Origin: Bacteroides fragilis
Lineage (GTDB): Bacteria > Bacillota > Clostridia > Lachnospirales > Lachnospiraceae
Direction: 5' to 3'
Assembly (NCBI GenBank): GCA_023664485.1
Contig: JAMPFK010000041.1
Span: forward strand, 1-12,725
DNA length: 12,725 nucleotides
Each line of letters starts with the position of its first letter. Within the stretch, counting starts at the first letter, position 1. The notes below the pieces were generated by a model. That model saw only the letters and a list, made by a program, of their open reading frames with translations, was not told where the DNA came from and did not search any database. This document shows positions 1 to 7,059 of this stretch, in pieces. Made by a program: the position numbers and the translations under genes.

Positions 1-51
1 CCTCGCTACAGCCAAGTATACAAGGGTGGTTTTTCTGTGCCTATCGCTAGG
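1..51 (-). terminator. probable terminator downstream of the toxin peptide, cut by the window edge
   Basis: Reading the minus strand after the toxin stop, there is a small CCTA-GCGA-TAGG hairpin (40-51) and then AAAAACCACCC (about 25-35) followed by a loop that runs off the window. The plus strand shows GGGTGGTTTTT, so a CCACC/GGTGG stem flanked by A and T runs would act as a bidirectional terminator. The second arm should lie just left of base 1, so it cannot be confirmed here. Holin-like toxin genes of Firmicutes often end in this kind of structure (family knowledge from memory). Confidence 0.5.
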
Positions 52-63
52 ACTTAAAAAACG

Positions 64-147
64 CTACTGACTAATCAAAATGATTAAGGTCAGCAATGCG
101 AGAATGAACATTCCGAAAGACATCAGGTCTCTAAAACTAAACTTCAT
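64..147 (-). CDS. holin-like type I toxin peptide, 27 residues
   Basis: The peptide starts MKFSFRDLMSFGMF and continues as one hydrophobic helix (FILALLTLIILI) ending in SQ. This is the layout of the putative holin-like toxin family (Hol_Tox/TxpA-like membrane peptides): a short N-terminus, an 'FGMF.L.LLTL' core and a tiny polar tail. Such peptides are thought to insert in the membrane and to be silenced by an antisense RNA. I chose the ATG at 147 because GGGAGGTGG stands just upstream; the same frame stays open to 246, but the extra 33 residues are polar, unlike the family, and have no comparable start signal. A promoter fits at 218-246. I could not place the antitoxin RNA; in related loci it runs opposite to the toxin and overlaps its 3' end. 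Family call fairly sure, activity untested. Confidence 0.72.
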   Translation of the reverse strand: MKFSFRDLMSFGMFILALLTLIILISQ

Positions 148-217
148 CCGCACCACCTCCCATCTTTGGTAATGAGAGGTCAACACCTTGCAGTGACGCG
201 ATTGTTTCCCTATGCAA

Positions 218-246
218 ATCTTACCATATATCGTATTTCCTGACAA
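218..246 (-). promoter_or_regulatory. promoter of the holin-like toxin
   Basis: On the minus strand there is TTGTCA (241-246), a 17-base spacer and TAAGAT (218-223) preceded by TGG, an extended -10. Transcription would start near 211 and give a leader of about 64 bases before the toxin ATG. It lies right after the stop of the DUF2716 gene, so the toxin is probably transcribed on its own. Confidence 0.55.
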
Positions 247-253
247 TTATTTG

Positions 254-721
254 TTAGTAATTTTCGCTATGGCACATTAGTCCTAAATCAAGTTTATTCT
301 TTTCAAATAATTCTATTAGAGATAAACCAACAACATATATCTCTTTACGCCACGGATGACCATAAATTCCATAAGAATAATCCATAGATACAAAAGCGTG
401 GTAATCACCATTAGGATAATATGAAGGAAAATAAACATTGCAATCTCTTGATTGATCCTTCCACCAAGTGTTCAGTGGGATGTTCTCTCTTGGATTATAA
501 ATAAAACAATCGTGTTGCCAATCAAGTGCAAATAAGTCTTTTTCTGATAAATTTATGAGAATTCCATTAACTATTTTTTCTTGTGTTTCATTCCAGTAAG
601 GAATTTTGTATTGTTTATATGGCAAACCGGAAACAAAATTGCCGTGAATGTTGGGATAATTAAATCTATTCACTTCGTGCCATATCGTTTTGTATTTGGT
701 ATCATTTAATATAATCTCCAT
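254..721 (-). CDS. DUF2716 domain protein
   Basis: About 155 residues when started at the ATG at 721. The C-terminal half carries the hallmark of DUF2716: a YYPNGDYHAFVSMDYSYGIYGHPW segment (split here as PNGDYHAF, then YGIYGHPWRKEI) followed by a short helix LIELFEKN. The N-terminal part (YKTIWHEVNRF.YPN) also matches the family opening as I remember it. The biochemical role of DUF2716 is unknown; proteins of this family are small, soluble and usually stand alone. No signal peptide or membrane segment is visible. The start is uncertain: the frame remains open to a TTG at 751, and there is no good ribosome binding site before TTG 751, a GTG at 733 or ATG 721. Base composition is A+T-rich compared with the core genes, fitting accessory DNA next to a toxin peptide. 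Confidence 0.72.
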   Translation of the reverse strand: MEIILNDTKYKTIWHEVNRFNYPNIHGNFVSGLPYKQYKIPYWNETQEKIVNGILINLSEKDLFALDWQHDCFIYNPRENIPLNTWWKDQSRDCNVYFPSYYPNGDYHAFVSMDYSYGIYGHPWRKEIYVVGLSLIELFEKNKLDLGLMCHSENY

Positions 722-751
722 TGCTTGTTTCACCGTTTCTCTAAATCCCAA

Positions 752-994
752 TTTGCTGAATCATTCAACACCATCATTCTACCATATATACGCTCACAAT
801 TCCACTGAACTTTACTTGGAATGCCTATAAGTCAGGCGCAAATGTAACATATGCAGTCTTGTTTTTCACACTATTATTGATCGTGCTCGCAAGATAGACA
901 GGAATCCCTGCACTGGCGGATTCCTATTACCAGCAACTTACAGGCGGTCTTTGACAGGGAAGTGAACCGGGATTATTACAACTCACTTTTAGGC
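752..994. other. gene-poor stretch with possible coding remnants
   Basis: No intact gene. On the plus strand, 760-897 is open without a start codon and ends with a hydrophobic stretch (YAVLFFTLLLIVLAR). In another frame, 881-1018 is open and reads ...ITSNLQAVFDREVNRDYY..., which looks protein-like but which I could not assign. The last codons of that second frame overlap the tRNA terminator, so its very end is not evidence for coding. Decayed mobile-element or phage genes next to tRNAs would fit, but this is inference. Confidence 0.3.
776..805 (-). promoter_or_regulatory. possible promoter/operator upstream of the DUF2716 gene
   Basis: The minus strand has TAGAAT (776-781) preceded by TGG, an extended -10 type element, with no good -35. 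Directly upstream lies GTGGAATTGTGAGCG (791-805), identical to part of the E. coli lac operator region as I remember it. Only half of the operator symmetry is present, so binding by a LacI-type repressor is speculative. Confidence 0.25.
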
Positions 995-1034
995 AAAAAG
1001 AAAGCGGAAAGCCCATAAAATCAAGGCTTCCCGC
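995..1034 (-). terminator. rho-independent terminator of the tRNA unit
   Basis: On the minus strand, 14 bases after tRNA-Met, GCGGGAAGCC (1025-1034) pairs with GGCTTTCCGC (1004-1013). This is a 10-base-pair stem with one G-U pair and an 11-base loop, followed by TTTCTTTTT (995-1003). Confidence 0.85.
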
Positions 1035-1047
1035 ACTTCTAAGCAAA

Positions 1048-1121
1048 TAGCGAGAGGGGGACTTGAACCCTCGACACCACGGGTATGAACCGTGTGCTCT
1101 AGCCAGCTGAGCTATCTCGCC
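1048..1121 (-). tRNA. tRNA-Met(CAT), elongator type
   Basis: A 74-base cloverleaf on the minus strand with anticodon CAT at 1085-1087 (loop TTCATAC), anticodon stem CACGG/CCGTG, D-arm beginning GCTCAGCTGG and T-loop TTCAAGT. The acceptor is GGCGAGA/TCTCGCT with discriminator A. The initiator hallmarks are missing: there is no C1 x A72 mismatch and no three G-C pairs in the anticodon stem, so I call it the elongator; tRNA-Ile2 with a modified CAT anticodon is the alternative. CCA is not encoded. Two oddities are a G1-U72 closing pair and an apparent A-C mismatch in the T stem (GAGGG against CCCCC). Confidence 0.9.
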
Positions 1122-1127
1122 ATATAA

Positions 1128-1200
1128 TGGGACCTATAGGGCTCGAACCTATGACCCTCTGCTTGTAAGGCAGATGCTCTCCCAGCTGAGCTAAGATCCC
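1128..1200 (-). tRNA. tRNA-Val(TAC)
   Basis: A 73-base cloverleaf on the minus strand: acceptor GGGATCT/AGGTCCC, D-arm GCTCAGCTGGGAGAGC, anticodon stem TCTGC/GCAGA with loop CTTACAA (anticodon TAC at 1165-1167), T-arm ATAGG-TTCGAGC-CCTAT, discriminator A. CCA is not encoded. It is the first tRNA of the unit, six bases before tRNA-Met, and shares its promoter and terminator. Confidence 0.93.
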
Positions 1201-1210
1201 ATTCGACAGC

Positions 1211-1232
1211 GGGTTGTCCATTTCTACAACCC
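1211..1232 (-). other. leader hairpin of the tRNA transcript
   Basis: A perfect 7-base-pair inverted repeat, GGGTTGT / ACAACCC with an 8-base loop, lies between the predicted transcription start (about 1234) and the 5' end of tRNA-Val. It would form the 5' leader removed during tRNA maturation and could protect or position the precursor (inference). Confidence 0.5.
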
Positions 1233-1240
1233 ACTTCGTT

Positions 1241-1270
1241 AGTATACAATTTATAATACCCTTTTGTCAA
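1241..1270 (-). promoter_or_regulatory. strong promoter of the tRNA-Val/tRNA-Met unit
   Basis: Minus strand: perfect -35 TTGACA (1265-1270), an 18-base spacer and -10 TATACT (1241-1246, five of six consensus). A predicted start near 1234 fits a short leader before tRNA-Val. Confidence 0.75.
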
Positions 1271-1362
1271 GTAGTTTTGATAAATTTTATGCAGTATTTT
1301 CCCTCTTTTTTTCTACCGCAAAAACCGCACATTCTCCGCCTTCCAGCCCCTCCGAAAACGCA

Positions 1363-3135
1363 TCACATTCTTTCCGGCGACGAAAAGCCGAGCAGATCGA
1401 TACAGACCTCCAGAATATCCTTCGTCAGCATCAGTAACGCGATCCAGCCGGACTGCCTCGCAGAATCCTCTTCTGTCAAAATCTTCGTTTCATGATAAAA
1501 ACGGTTAAAGGCATTCGCCAGGTCATAGATATAAGCGCAGATCTTATGGGGCGCCGCTTCCTCATAAGCCGCCTCTGCCATCGTATTGAACCTGGTGATT
1601 TCAAGCATCAGGCCCTTTTCAGATCCGCCCGCCGCTTCCTGCAGAACGGCCTGTCCGGCGTCGTTCCCGCTATTTAGCTCGTTATACTTTTTCAGGATAG
1701 ACTTAATCCGAACAATTGTATACAGAATATACGGCCCGGTATCTCCCTCAAAGGAAGTGAACCTGTCGATATCAAAAATATAATCCTTGGATGCCTGGTT
1801 GGACAGATCCCCGTACTTTACGGCGGAAAGGGCTACGACTTTCGAGATGGTTTCTGCCTCCTCTTCCTCCATCGCCCTGTTTTCCATAATTTTACGGTAC
1901 ATCTCCTCATTGATTTCCCGGATCAGATTTTCGAGGCGCATCGCGCCTCCTTCCCTCGTCTTAAAGGGTTTCCCGTCCTTACCGTTCATCGTTCCGAACC
2001 CGATATGGACGAGCTGTGTTTCCGGCCTTACCAGTCCGGTCTTTCTCGCGCAGCGGAACACCTGTTCAAAATACAGATCCTGCCGTTTATCCGTCATATA
2101 AATCAGTTTATCCGGCTGATACTTTTCCATACGGTCCATGATCGTCGCCAGATCCGTCGTATTATACAGGGCGGCTCCGTCCGACTTTAAGATCATGCAG
2201 GGCGGTATTTCTTTCGTATCCGCCTCTTCCTTTACATCGACGACAAGCGCGCCTTCGCTCTCATGCGCATAGCCATCCTTTTTCATTTTTTCGACCATGC
2301 CTGGAATGATGTCCTGAACATCCGATTCGCCTTTCCAAAGGTCAAATTCTACATTCAGGGCTGCATAATTCTTCTTCAGATCCGTGACAGATACATCGAT
2401 GATATGCTTCCAGAGCGCCCGTATGCCGGGAACGCCTGTCTGTAACTGATAAGTCGCTTCCATCGCTTCCGCCTTATAATCCGCATCTTCTTTGGATTTT
2501 GCGCTGGCGGTCGGATAGATCTCCTCCAGCTCCGATATGGTAAAAGGCGCTTCCTCAGGATATTCTCCCTGATATGATTCGTCAAAATAGGGCAGTTCAG
2601 GATGTCGTTTTTTTAATTCCGTTGCAATCAGCCCCATCTGCAGCCCCCAGTCGCCCAAATGGATATCTCCAAGTACCTTATGACCGGCAAAGCGGCAGAT
2701 CCTTTTGATGCTTTCTCCGATAATCGCGGAACGCAGATGTCCGACGTGGAGAGGCTTCGCAATATTGGGCCCGCCGTAATCCACGATAATCGTCTGCGGC
2801 TTCTCCGGCATTGCCAGCCCGAATTTGGCATCCTTCCGCATTTCCTGCAGATATTCCTTTACGAATTTCTCCGTAAGTTTCAGATTCAGAAAGCCGGGCG
2901 CCACCGCGCTGACCTCTGAAAAGACCTCGCTTCCCTGCAATTTTTCCGCCACATCGTTCGCAATCATAACAGGCGCTTTATGATATTGTTTTGCTCCGGC
3001 CATCGCGCCGTTGCACTGGTATTCGCACAGATCCGGCCGGTTGGAAAGCGTGACCCTGCCCAAATCCGCCTGATAACCGGCAGCCTCAAATGCCTTTCCC
3101 ATTTCCTCCGATACTAATTCCAAAAACTTTTTCAT
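1363..3135 (-). CDS. argS: arginyl-tRNA synthetase
   Basis: A 590-residue class I aminoacyl-tRNA synthetase that charges tRNA-Arg with arginine using ATP in the cytosol. The N-terminal additional domain covers about 1-110. The nucleotide-binding signature is PNIAKPLHVGH (HIGH motif HVGH at 130-133). The second signature is the divergent arginyl form GKDGKPFKTREGG around 385-397 in place of KMSKS, normal for many bacterial ArgRS. The DALR anticodon-binding domain occupies roughly 470-590 and the protein ends in the usual PERM tail, so it is complete. I start at ATG 3135, preceded by GGGAG, giving MKKFLELVSEEMGKAF; the frame runs 17 codons further but overlaps queH more deeply. The ATG overlaps the queH stop as ATGA, so translation is probably coupled. 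No clear terminator follows before the tRNA promoter. Confidence 0.96.
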   Translation of the reverse strand: MKKFLELVSEEMGKAFEAAGYQADLGRVTLSNRPDLCEYQCNGAMAGAKQYHKAPVMIANDVAEKLQGSEVFSEVSAVAPGFLNLKLTEKFVKEYLQEMRKDAKFGLAMPEKPQTIIVDYGGPNIAKPLHVGHLRSAIIGESIKRICRFAGHKVLGDIHLGDWGLQMGLIATELKKRHPELPYFDESYQGEYPEEAPFTISELEEIYPTASAKSKEDADYKAEAMEATYQLQTGVPGIRALWKHIIDVSVTDLKKNYAALNVEFDLWKGESDVQDIIPGMVEKMKKDGYAHESEGALVVDVKEEADTKEIPPCMILKSDGAALYNTTDLATIMDRMEKYQPDKLIYMTDKRQDLYFEQVFRCARKTGLVRPETQLVHIGFGTMNGKDGKPFKTREGGAMRLENLIREINEEMYRKIMENRAMEEEEAETISKVVALSAVKYGDLSNQASKDYIFDIDRFTSFEGDTGPYILYTIVRIKSILKKYNELNSGNDAGQAVLQEAAGGSEKGLMLEITRFNTMAEAAYEEAAPHKICAYIYDLANAFNRFYHETKILTEEDSARQSGWIALLMLTKDILEVCIDLLGFSSPERM

Positions 3136-3785
3136 CCGATCGACTCCCGCTCCTTCCTTTCCCTTTCGGAATAAACGCATCCGCAATAATCCTGCCTGTA
3201 TAAATCATATTCCTTCGACAAAACGATCGAACGCTGGTATCCTCCTTTTTTCTTAAAGTCGGAGGGCAGCCATTCCACGCCATATTCTCCCGCGAGGCGT
3301 TCCCCGATCTCATTCAGCTTTGCCGCATTTTTCAGCGGACTGATGGTCAGCGTCGTCGCAAAGTAATCGTATCCGCCCACAGCAGCCAGCTCCGCAGTCT
3401 TACGAAGCCGCAGCTCGTAGCAGGCAAAACATCTCTCTCCGCCTTCCGGGCACTGTTCCAGCCCTTTTACCGCCTTATAAAAGCATTCCGGCTCGTAATC
3501 CCCTTCCAGGATTTCAATCGGATACGCTGCTGCCGCATGGCCGCCTTCCGCCGCATTATAAGAAGCGATCAGCCGCTTCTGCTCCTTCACACGCTTTCGA
3601 TACTCCGGTTCCCGCGAAATATTGGGATTATAATAGAACACGGTAATTTTAAAATACGCCCGAAGGTATTCCAGCACATAGCTGCTGCATGGCGCACAGC
3701 AGCTATGCAGCAAAAGATCCGGCGGCATTTCCGCCATTTTCTCTATGATCTTATCCAGTTCTTTCTGATAATTTCTGACCGTCAT
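3132..3785 (-). CDS. queH: epoxyqueuosine reductase QueH
   Basis: A 217-residue protein of the QueH (formerly DUF208) family, which performs the last step of queuosine synthesis, reducing epoxyqueuosine to queuosine in the anticodon wobble position of tRNAs. The family uses an iron-sulfur cluster and is unrelated to the cobalamin enzyme QueG. The cysteine motifs are visible: HSCCAPCSS (Cys29, 30, 33), CFAC (119, 122) and YCGC (201, 203), together with the family segment TTLTISPLKN around 144-153. The length is normal. It is followed by argS with a 4-base ATGA overlap and preceded by carB with a 60-base gap, so it is probably in the same transcript. A 12-codon frame starting at ATG 3820 ends in a TGA overlapping the queH ATG and may couple its translation, since the site directly before queH is weak. 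Confidence 0.93.
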   Translation of the reverse strand: MTVRNYQKELDKIIEKMAEMPPDLLLHSCCAPCSSYVLEYLRAYFKITVFYYNPNISREPEYRKRVKEQKRLIASYNAAEGGHAAAAYPIEILEGDYEPECFYKAVKGLEQCPEGGERCFACYELRLRKTAELAAVGGYDYFATTLTISPLKNAAKLNEIGERLAGEYGVEWLPSDFKKKGGYQRSIVLSKEYDLYRQDYCGCVYSERERKERESIG

Positions 3786-3845
3786 CCGCCGAATCTTCTC
3801 TCTTTGCGCTCTTTTTCCATGTTTTCCCCGCCAAACGCTTTCTTT

Positions 3846-6800
3846 CTATGCCCTCTTCGCAATCGTCGCGATATTAACCAGATTCAGTTCTCCCTGCGAA
3901 GCCGCATTTTCCAGACTGGATACAAGAGCGGCCGCCGTGTCCATCGCGGTGATACAATATACGCCTGTCTCGATTGCGGTCCTTCTGATCAGGAAACCAT
4001 CCCGGCTCTTATCACGGCCCTGCGTCGGAGTATCGATAACGAGGTCTATTTCGTGTCCGAGAATTAAATCCATGACAGTCGGGGATTCCTGATGAATCTT
4101 ATTGACCTTTCTCGCCTTTACGCCCGCATCGTTGAGCGCCGCCGCAGTGCTTCTGGTAGCGTATATCTTATAGCCGAGTTTTTCAAAGCGGCGTGCGACC
4201 TCGATTGCTTCGCCTTTATCGGCATCCTTTACGGTAATAATCATTCTCTTATATTTGGGAAGGCTGACGCCCGCGCCGAGAAATGCTTTATAAAGCGCCT
4301 CGTTAAAGGTCTTTGCGATACCAAGGCATTCGCCCGTCGATTTCATTTCCGGCCCCAGGCTGATTTCTGCGCCGCGGATCTTCTCAAAGGAGAATACCGG
4401 CATTTTAATCGCGTAATAATCGGCCGCCGGCTGTAAACCCGGTTTATATCCAAGCTCCCGTATCTTTTTCCCAATAATGACCTGTGTTGCCAGGTCTACG
4501 ATCGGGATTCCCGTTACCTTGCTGATATAAGGTACGGTACGCGAGGAACGGGGATTTACCTCGATGACGTATACTTCGTCGCCCACCGCGATGAACTGTA
4601 TATTGATCAGTCCGATAACGTGCAGCGCTTTGGCGAGCCTTCTCGAATATTCCGCAATGGTCTCCTTTACTTTCTCACTGACCGTCGGCGCCGGATAAAC
4701 GGAAATACTGTCGCCTGAGTGAACGCCGGTCCGCTCGATATGTTCCATAATGCCCGGAATCAGAATATCTGTACCATCGCATACCGCATCGACCTCCAAC
4801 TCTTTTCCCTGCAGATATTTATCAACCAGAATCGGATGCTCCTGCTCATAACGGTTGATGAGCGCCATAAATTCTTCGATTTCCTGATCCGAAATCGCGA
4901 TCTGCATACCCTGTCCGCCGAGCACATAGGAAGGGCGCACCAGTACCGGATATCCCAGCCGATTCGCGACCTCTTTCGCTTCCTGCGCCGTATAAACGGT
5001 ACCGCCTGCCGCCCTCGGAATTTCTGTCTCTTCCAGAATCTTATCAAAAAGCTCTCTATCCTCGGCCGCATCCACATCCTCTGCTTTCGTGCCGAGAATC
5101 GGAACGCCCATTTTCATCAGGCTTTCCGTCAGCTTAATCGCCGTCTGTCCGCCGAACTGAACGACCGCACCGTCAGGTTTTTCAATATTGACAATATTCT
5201 CCACATCTTCCGGCGTCAACGGTTCGAAGTACAGCTTATCCGCAATATCGAAATCGGTGCTGACCGTCTCCGGATTGTTATTGATGATAATGGTCTCATA
5301 ACCCGCTTTTGCAAAGGCCCAGGTTGCATGAACGGAACAATAGTCGAATTCGATGCCCTGTCCGATGCGGATAGGGCCGGATCCAAGCACCAAAACCTTT
5401 TTCCTGGGATGGGATTCCTCCACCTCCGTCCCGGAACCGAATACGGAATAGTAATAAGGCGTCGTCGCCGCGAATTCCGCCGCGCAGGTATCTACCATCT
5501 TAAAGGCCGCGATAATCCCGTTCTCATAACGCATCTTTTTGATTTCGTCTTCCGGCTTTCCGGTAAGCCTTGCGATGACATTATCCGGAAATTCCATTCT
5601 TTTTGCTTCTTTTAACAATTCTACGGTCAGCGGCCCTTTCACCAAAGCCGCCTCCATTTCGGTCAAAATCGCGATCTTATCGATGAACCAGATATCGATC
5701 ATGGTAATGTCATGGATGGTCTTGTAATCGATGCCTTTTCTGATTGCCTCCGCGATAATATAAATTCTCTGATCGTCCACAATTTTCAGACGTTCCAGCA
5801 GCTCTTCTCTGGAATATCCTGAAAAATCGCAGCTTCGCAGGCAGTCCACATGCTGCTCCAGAGAACGGATCGCTTTCATGAGCGCGCCTTCAAAATTATC
5901 GCCGATGCTCATGACCTCTCCGGTCGCCTTCATCTGTGTCGTCAAAGTACGTTTCGCCGTTATAAATTTATCAAAGGGAAGCCTCGGAATCTTCACAACG
6001 CAATAGTCGATAGTCGGTTCAAAACTCGCGTAGGTCTTTTTCGTAATCGCGTTCCTGATCTCATCGAGCGTATAACCGAGCGCGATCTTCGCCGCCACCT
6101 TTGCGATCGGGTAGCCCGTCGCCTTGGAAGCCAGCGCGGAAGAACGGCTCACACGAGGATTGACCTCGATAACGCAGTATTCAAAGCTGGTCGGATGGAG
6201 CGCGAACTGTATATTGCATCCGCCCGTAATTTCCAGTTCATTGATGATATTCAGCGCCGCGCTGCGAAGCATCTGGTATTCCTTATCCCCCAGCGTCTGC
6301 GCAGGCGCCACGACGATGCTGTCGCCCGTATGAACTCCGACCGGATCCACATTTTCCATGCTGCAGACGGTAATGCAGTTGCCCGCTCCGTCGCGCATCA
6401 CTTCGTATTCGATCTCTTTCCATCCGGCGATGCAGCGCTCTACAAGCACCTGTCCCACACGGGAAAGCCGCAGGCCGTTCGCGAGAATTTCTTCCAATTC
6501 CACCTGATTATGCGCGATGCCGCCGCCGGAGCCGCCGAGTGTATAAGCCGGACGCAGTACGACCGGATAACCGATTTCCTTCGCAAAATCGACACCGTCT
6601 TCGATATTTTCCACAACGAGAGAAGGTGCGCAGGGTTCCCCGATTTTCTCCATCGTCTCTTTAAATTCCAAACGGTCTTCCGCCTTTTTAATCGTCCTGG
6701 CCGTCGTGCCGAGAAGCGTCACGCCATGCGCGGCAAGAAAACCGGATTCAGCCAGCTCCATGCCGAGATTCAGGCCGGCCTGTCCGCCCATGTTCGGTAA

Positions 6801-7058
6801 AAGGCTGTCCGGTTTTTCCCTGATGATGATCTGCTCCAGTACCTGTGCCGTCAAAGGTTCAATATATACTTTATCCGCGATATCGCCATCCGTCATGATC
6901 GTCGCCGGATTGGAATTAACCAGTATGACTTCCATCCCCTCCTCTTTCAGGGAACGGCATGCCTGTGTGCCCGCATAATCGAATTCAGCCGCCTGCCCGA
7001 TCACAATCGGCCCAGACCCAATTACCAATACTCTTTTTACATTTGGATTTTTCGGCAT
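3846..7058 (-). CDS. carB: carbamoyl-phosphate synthase large subunit
   Basis: A 1070-residue large subunit that makes carbamoyl phosphate from bicarbonate, two ATP and the ammonia delivered by CarA; the product feeds pyrimidine and arginine synthesis. It shows the internal duplication of the family: KRVLVIGSGPIVIGQAAEFDYAG at the N-terminus and KVLVLGSGPIRIGQGIEFDY near 557. Each half has an ATP-grasp domain with VIEVNPR (first near 300, second near 840), an oligomerisation region lies between them (about 400-550), and a C-terminal methylglyoxal-synthase-like allosteric domain covers about 940-1070. It ends in ATIAKRA. The start is supported by GAGGAGG seven bases before ATG 7058. carA ends one base upstream, so the two subunits are translationally coupled. 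Length and motifs are normal. Confidence 0.98.
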   Translation of the reverse strand: MPKNPNVKRVLVIGSGPIVIGQAAEFDYAGTQACRSLKEEGMEVILVNSNPATIMTDGDIADKVYIEPLTAQVLEQIIIREKPDSLLPNMGGQAGLNLGMELAESGFLAAHGVTLLGTTARTIKKAEDRLEFKETMEKIGEPCAPSLVVENIEDGVDFAKEIGYPVVLRPAYTLGGSGGGIAHNQVELEEILANGLRLSRVGQVLVERCIAGWKEIEYEVMRDGAGNCITVCSMENVDPVGVHTGDSIVVAPAQTLGDKEYQMLRSAALNIINELEITGGCNIQFALHPTSFEYCVIEVNPRVSRSSALASKATGYPIAKVAAKIALGYTLDEIRNAITKKTYASFEPTIDYCVVKIPRLPFDKFITAKRTLTTQMKATGEVMSIGDNFEGALMKAIRSLEQHVDCLRSCDFSGYSREELLERLKIVDDQRIYIIAEAIRKGIDYKTIHDITMIDIWFIDKIAILTEMEAALVKGPLTVELLKEAKRMEFPDNVIARLTGKPEDEIKKMRYENGIIAAFKMVDTCAAEFAATTPYYYSVFGSGTEVEESHPRKKVLVLGSGPIRIGQGIEFDYCSVHATWAFAKAGYETIIINNNPETVSTDFDIADKLYFEPLTPEDVENIVNIEKPDGAVVQFGGQTAIKLTESLMKMGVPILGTKAEDVDAAEDRELFDKILEETEIPRAAGGTVYTAQEAKEVANRLGYPVLVRPSYVLGGQGMQIAISDQEIEEFMALINRYEQEHPILVDKYLQGKELEVDAVCDGTDILIPGIMEHIERTGVHSGDSISVYPAPTVSEKVKETIAEYSRRLAKALHVIGLINIQFIAVGDEVYVIEVNPRSSRTVPYISKVTGIPIVDLATQVIIGKKIRELGYKPGLQPAADYYAIKMPVFSFEKIRGAEISLGPEMKSTGECLGIAKTFNEALYKAFLGAGVSLPKYKRMIITVKDADKGEAIEVARRFEKLGYKIYATRSTAAALNDAGVKARKVNKIHQESPTVMDLILGHEIDLVIDTPTQGRDKSRDGFLIRRTAIETGVYCITAMDTAAALVSSLENAASQGELNLVNIATIAKRA

Positions 7059-7059
7059 T

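Noticed and set aside
148..246. 60-residue version of the toxin ORF starting at 246
   Set aside because: The added residues are polar, it would start upstream of the proposed -10, and the strong ribosome binding site belongs to ATG 147.
1271..1362. Terminator of argS
   Set aside because: No stem followed by a T run is visible on the minus strand between the argS stop and the tRNA promoter.
4719..6800. Long plus-strand open frames (for example 4719-5615 and 5850-6800) opposite carB
   Set aside because: They are antisense shadows of a fully recognisable carB; their translations are rich in Arg, His and Phe and match no family pattern.
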